The notes under the pieces are model-generated. The model was not told the DNA's origin and searched no databases. It worked only from the letters and a program-made list of their open reading frames with translations. The translations under genes and the position numbers were made by a program. This document shows positions 16,201 through 17,703 of a stretch of 17,703 nt of DNA, in pieces. This stretch comes from Bacteroidales bacterium UBA1735 (GTDB lineage: Bacteria; Bacteroidota; Bacteroidia; Bacteroidales; Paludibacteraceae): positions 29,271 through 46,973 of the forward strand of contig DCID01000045.1 in assembly GCA_002315745.1 (NCBI GenBank). Reading direction: 5' to 3'. The number at the start of each line of letters is the position of its first letter. The first letter of the stretch is position 1.

Positions 16201-17703
16201 CAAGTTCACGCTGAATAAGTCCTCACTCTCTCTCAATGTCACCTTCCCTGAGAATGAGAAACAAGCCACTATGTATGATTCACCTGTACGAAGCAATAAT
16301 ACGGATGTCATGATTCAAGCGTTCTATTGGGCACACAAAGGCAACACCAGTGAGGAATACACCGCCTTTGGTGATGTTAAGTGGGCTAAGTTAAATGAGG
16401 AAGCAGATACCTTGGCCAAGTACTTCGATATGGTTTGGCTCGCTCCTTCTCAAGAGACGGCTGACTTTACGGGTTACTTGCCTATCAACTACTCGAATCA
16501 AGGTTCTACCAGCGCAACCGATGGTCATAGTCCATGGGGTACCAGTGCTGACTTACGCACTTTGATTGACCACTTGCACAATGGTGGTTCTAAGGTCATT
16601 GCCGATATCGTTATCAACCACTCCAGTGCTGCACATACGGACGAATACTCAGGTAGCAGTCCCAACTGGTGTACTTGGGGCAGCTTCGACTTTGGTCGAT
16701 ATGGTGTCTATAACCCTGACTACACATGGTTGGCTAAGGGCGATGAGATGTTCTATGCGAAAAAGACCCAAGCTGGCGCGTGCGGTCAATTAGACAACAC
16801 CGATAACTACGAGGATGAGTGGAACTACTCTTATAAGGGTGGTACTGGTTCTTGGTCTGAGTCTGAGTTTAACTGCGCTTACTCTCGTGACTGGGCTCAC
16901 AAGAAACAGGAAGTACGTGAAATGTCGCGTGCATATCTCACTTGGATGCGTGATAGTATCGGTTACGACGGATGGCGTTATGACTTTGCGAAGGGCTTCC
17001 ATGGCTCTCACCTCTACGATTACAACCGTTCAACAGGTGCTTACTTCTCTGTAGCCGAAGTCTTCGATGGCGACATTGATAAACAATTAGGCGTTCTCGC
17101 TGATGCGGGTAATTCAACCTATATGTTCGACTTCCCTGGTAAGTTCAACCTTTATAACTATGCTATTCGTGAGTATCGTTTGGAGAACTTGAAGGGTAAC
17201 TACAATACCTTGATTGGTAATGATGCCAACAAGAAATATGCGGTTACTTTCATTGATAACCACGATTCCTTCCACGAAGAAGGTAAGAGTTTGAACTATA
17301 AAGCCAATACGATTGATGATCGTCAAGCACAACAGGCTATTTGCTACCTGTTCTCGATGCCTGGTGTTCCTTGCTTGGTTTACCCATATTGGAATAACTA
17401 CAAGGAAATTGTGAAGAAAGTGATTTATGCGCGTAAGGCGGCTGGTATCCATTCACAATCCAGTGTTGAGGGTGATTGGGGAGCTTGCGAGAAGGAAGAC
17501 GATCGTAATAACAACACGTACTACAATGCTAAGATTAAAGGTGACAATGGTTATATCTTCTTGAAGTTAGGTAAGAAGGGTGCTCCTCTAACTCAACCAG
17601 AATCGGGCTACACATTGGCTTGGGGTAATGAACAAGCCGCAGTATGGTATAAGACCAATAAAGCGGTTGAATCTAAGTATCGTCTGCTGATTACGGCTAA
17701 CGG
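10226..17703 (+). CDS. Giant secreted multidomain alpha-amylase (GH13), 3' end outside window
   Basis: One frame stays open from the ATG at 10226 to the right edge, over 2490 codons. A signal peptide (LLFALFMVFGLGVSQEAMA, cleaved near residue 53) follows an unusually long N-region. From about residue 230 come divergent InlB-type/Listeria-Bacteroides repeats, such as RTGYTFGGYYTSTGG and KTGYTFGGWYTNSGL, with a MucBP-like stretch at about 374-438. Four related beta-sandwich modules end in VTYPT-like strands (about 1048-1155, 1311-1410, 1700-1815 and 1908-2011). A CBM26-like region (VVYFKNTLGWSNVYVYIFN) starts near 1578. The GH13 barrel begins near 2028: DIVINH (Asp2127-His2132), GWRYDFAKG (nucleophile Asp2253), VAEVFDG (acid/base Glu2278) and FIDNHD (Asp2347). 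It should cleave alpha-1,4-glucans outside the cell or at the surface; the WRYDFAKG pattern recalls plant-type subfamilies. Any C-terminal sorting domain is not visible. Read from DNA, with frame checked at several points. Confidence 0.93.
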   Translation, partial: MKQLNLRQLSAEFLTTTLCPMRERVSRLVGTGKGLLFALFMVFGLGVSQEAMAADPSTGYSINYPYLYFYNDRGFTNCSAIYGRAWDGSNYTSCSDMSKVSNTEKLYYVNPQTFWNNTYNQVAIIDATGWGGQASKIEDRWGYANGHTGVKYNESLNYHDTYYITSTGSSNISISYKSDGYRGIPKYAATIQVRTRNSTGDYSTPTTSPATVKLKGTYMSGNGATTRSEETWNGDKNYNVVITGKVTTSYTDMNSNYQFDGWYVGGSQVGTSSSYEYYQSAATTVVAKFTRIKYTVTLNQESGTGGTTSTTATYNSAMPSITVPTRTGYTFGGYYTSTGGSGTKYYNADGTSAKTCDLTADIELHAKWTANTNTAYTVKHYKQNLDGTYPSTATETQNLTGTTDASVTPSVKSYTGFTSPSTQTVTIAGAGTTVVEYKYARKSYTLTWALDGGTAGTGTITPAGSTKYETVLQYTVDPTKTGYNFTGWNPAMTSGTTTMPANNQTYTAQWTEKTFTVSATYGAGGASATVTTSPAGQITGTAINATASDGYAFSKWEITSGSGTFAGGGTTSTTASTTFYPTANATINAVFASTAVYYKWAFGVHTSGGGTIASTVAASDHVQGGTSITLTATPSSYYEVEGWYSDESCTSKISAAGTGTQYTFSLSADTKVYVKFVDHKYDVVVSHQYYDCPGSGTKINVAPYKQANETINDVLGAATGYTIDASGASKVGFYHTKWVLNKNASVVCNTKTTTTTTSTATIQGSTNSSSTLVLTSGYSTSGEIVNVLDRWREYSRTVSVYAKYGSGAPEKIGNDITVGVYTSDTTEIPNRTGYDFANWTKNENTGYDIILTAIKDEPINKKVTVSSSLSAANAGSIRANFTAHEYTITYNQNGGSGAENGTYTIESAAITLPQAPIMTKTGYTFGGWYTNSGLTGDAVTTIPAGSHENKVFWAKWNEVKVTIAPTVNAVGTTAGYSASASVAQIGITTPSELSTSAAGTGYTFTGWSLSDNLVITSGSTSSTTITVRTNGDGQPVTAEAVYAEDLSTVWKLNIWVDGTKGWQQYNFVKKSGESAGSVAYYTLPLNSGEHDMELIKNGTTYYKNSGTFKSDNCTNWTFTTSANRGKIDCNITGNYIFKIDFSKSDPKVSVTYPTSYKVKFGVGDGGSSVTAKIDNTTSINSGDLVLSGSSVTFHYTAKSGYRFTGWYTAASGGDLLSSTDADYVTTISAVTNVYAQFEEIKHTVTVSAGANGSIDPAAGNYSIGVVGQTFTPNPATGYYHKDWTTTGGASVSNNKITANDEGTATANFAPTWSVKGFGDWSTAHNFENYVGNEGTVTISLAKGASQEFLIYGHGIDGSPFYNSGTMVRGNSEGWTFSSNKDTGGKNAKITADVTGDYVFSFDISTKKLTVTYPTAYVVNFSSEPAALVTVTATVDAAAIATGDRVLAGKNVQFSAPATSGDYHFVCWKDGNDVQLSTDNPYTVSNISADVTVKAVYGGTTYAVTISSDDQGSVEPSGVQQVDNIAGTQITATATTAGYVFDRWVTTGNVSLTGGETDNPNTVKATGEGTVTAKYKQAQVVYFKNTLGWSNVYVYIFNQANVFDDAKGVCPSHSSRVAFSQMTLAQGETDVYVYTYDGALENMKSIAFCKDNQSTNQNFYQTKAAYRSDYAAANPMFVPQTTSNVTKNETEYYSTGTWFPFNTNKNYYIKFSDSETQYPLVFTTAGSLEATIGNIDLTAYTTYTFTLYDNAHPVDAEPVAYGREEAITYDKDNEYVSFTNTTAYPATLKTITGGNHTFSANFNSDVRPQIRIDFPTAYTLDYGVAPGGQSATAVRTGTTDTIASGAYVAPGQSVTLTQTASAGCNFVKWNTKADGTGTDLSSNATYTFDMPASAHTAYALYDGADVPSTFQILGTFNNWTSSSYMRSKSVVGELVYDSIYLEAGREYKFKVHNTSGSKWYGNTGIMTQAHCTQWTFTEGTGNCTLATTIAGWYKFTLNKSSLSLNVTFPENEKQATMYDSPVRSNNTDVMIQAFYWAHKGNTSEEYTAFGDVKWAKLNEEADTLAKYFDMVWLAPSQETADFTGYLPINYSNQGSTSATDGHSPWGTSADLRTLIDHLHNGGSKVIADIVINHSSAAHTDEYSGSSPNWCTWGSFDFGRYGVYNPDYTWLAKGDEMFYAKKTQAGACGQLDNTDNYEDEWNYSYKGGTGSWSESEFNCAYSRDWAHKKQEVREMSRAYLTWMRDSIGYDGWRYDFAKGFHGSHLYDYNRSTGAYFSVAEVFDGDIDKQLGVLADAGNSTYMFDFPGKFNLYNYAIREYRLENLKGNYNTLIGNDANKKYAVTFIDNHDSFHEEGKSLNYKANTIDDRQAQQAICYLFSMPGVPCLVYPYWNNYKEIVKKVIYARKAAGIHSQSSVEGDWGACEKEDDRNNNTYYNAKIKGDNGYIFLKLGKKGAPLTQPESGYTLAWGNEQAAVWYKTNKAVESKYRLLITAN
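10274..10299 (+). repeat. GC-rich inverted repeat at the start of the giant gene
   Basis: ACCCTTTGCCCT (10274-10285) pairs with AGGGAAAGGGT (10289-10299) with one bulged base and a 3-base loop, the loop being an in-frame ATG (codon 21). The right-arm sequence GGGAAAGGGT occurs again at 10318-10327. The repeat encodes part of the extended N-region of the signal peptide. Confidence 0.65.

Overview
The window looks like a chromosomal segment of an uncultured Bacteroidales bacterium. The evidence is the gene order uppP-truB-queA, promoters of the Bacteroidetes type (TTTG, about 20 bases, TAnnTTTG), A-rich gene starts without clear Shine-Dalgarno sites, and large exported proteins with Bacteroidetes-style repeats. 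All supported genes are on the + strand.

Bases 1-5112 hold a tight housekeeping run: the 3' end of uppP (undecaprenyl-diphosphate phosphatase), truB (tRNA pseudouridine 55 synthase), queA (queuosine biosynthesis), ung (uracil-DNA glycosylase) and polA (DNA polymerase I). The first four overlap by 1 to 20 bases and polA follows after 32 bases, so they are probably one transcript. The PolA is unusual: the 3'-5' exonuclease domain is missing, replaced by a short Pro/Ala-rich linker, and a 28-bp repeat sits in frame at two places in the gene. Bases 5149-7476 hold a hairpin, a good promoter, a small zinc-ribbon protein of unknown role, and a secreted Cys-based (PTP-like) phosphatase.

Bases 7477-10225 are visibly AT-rich and accessory. 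One strong promoter, overlapped by an inverted repeat and a palindrome, is followed by a 33-codon ORF, a RelB/YafQ-type toxin-antitoxin pair, a dinD homologue, a 70-residue unknown protein and an ORF6N-domain protein. I see no further promoter of this type between them. The units are separated by recurring copies of one A-rich leader sequence, which also stands directly before the start codon of the last, giant gene. This resembles a cassette array: promoterless small genes, each behind a related leader, inserted between a promoter and a large surface-protein gene. It is the most likely candidate for something undescribed.

Bases 10226-17703 are one uninterrupted reading frame (more than 2490 codons, open at the right edge) for a secreted multidomain alpha-amylase. 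It has a signal peptide, many InlB-type/Listeria-Bacteroides repeats, four related beta-sandwich modules, a CBM26-like starch-binding region and a GH13 catalytic domain with its three catalytic acids visible. Its C-terminus lies outside the window.
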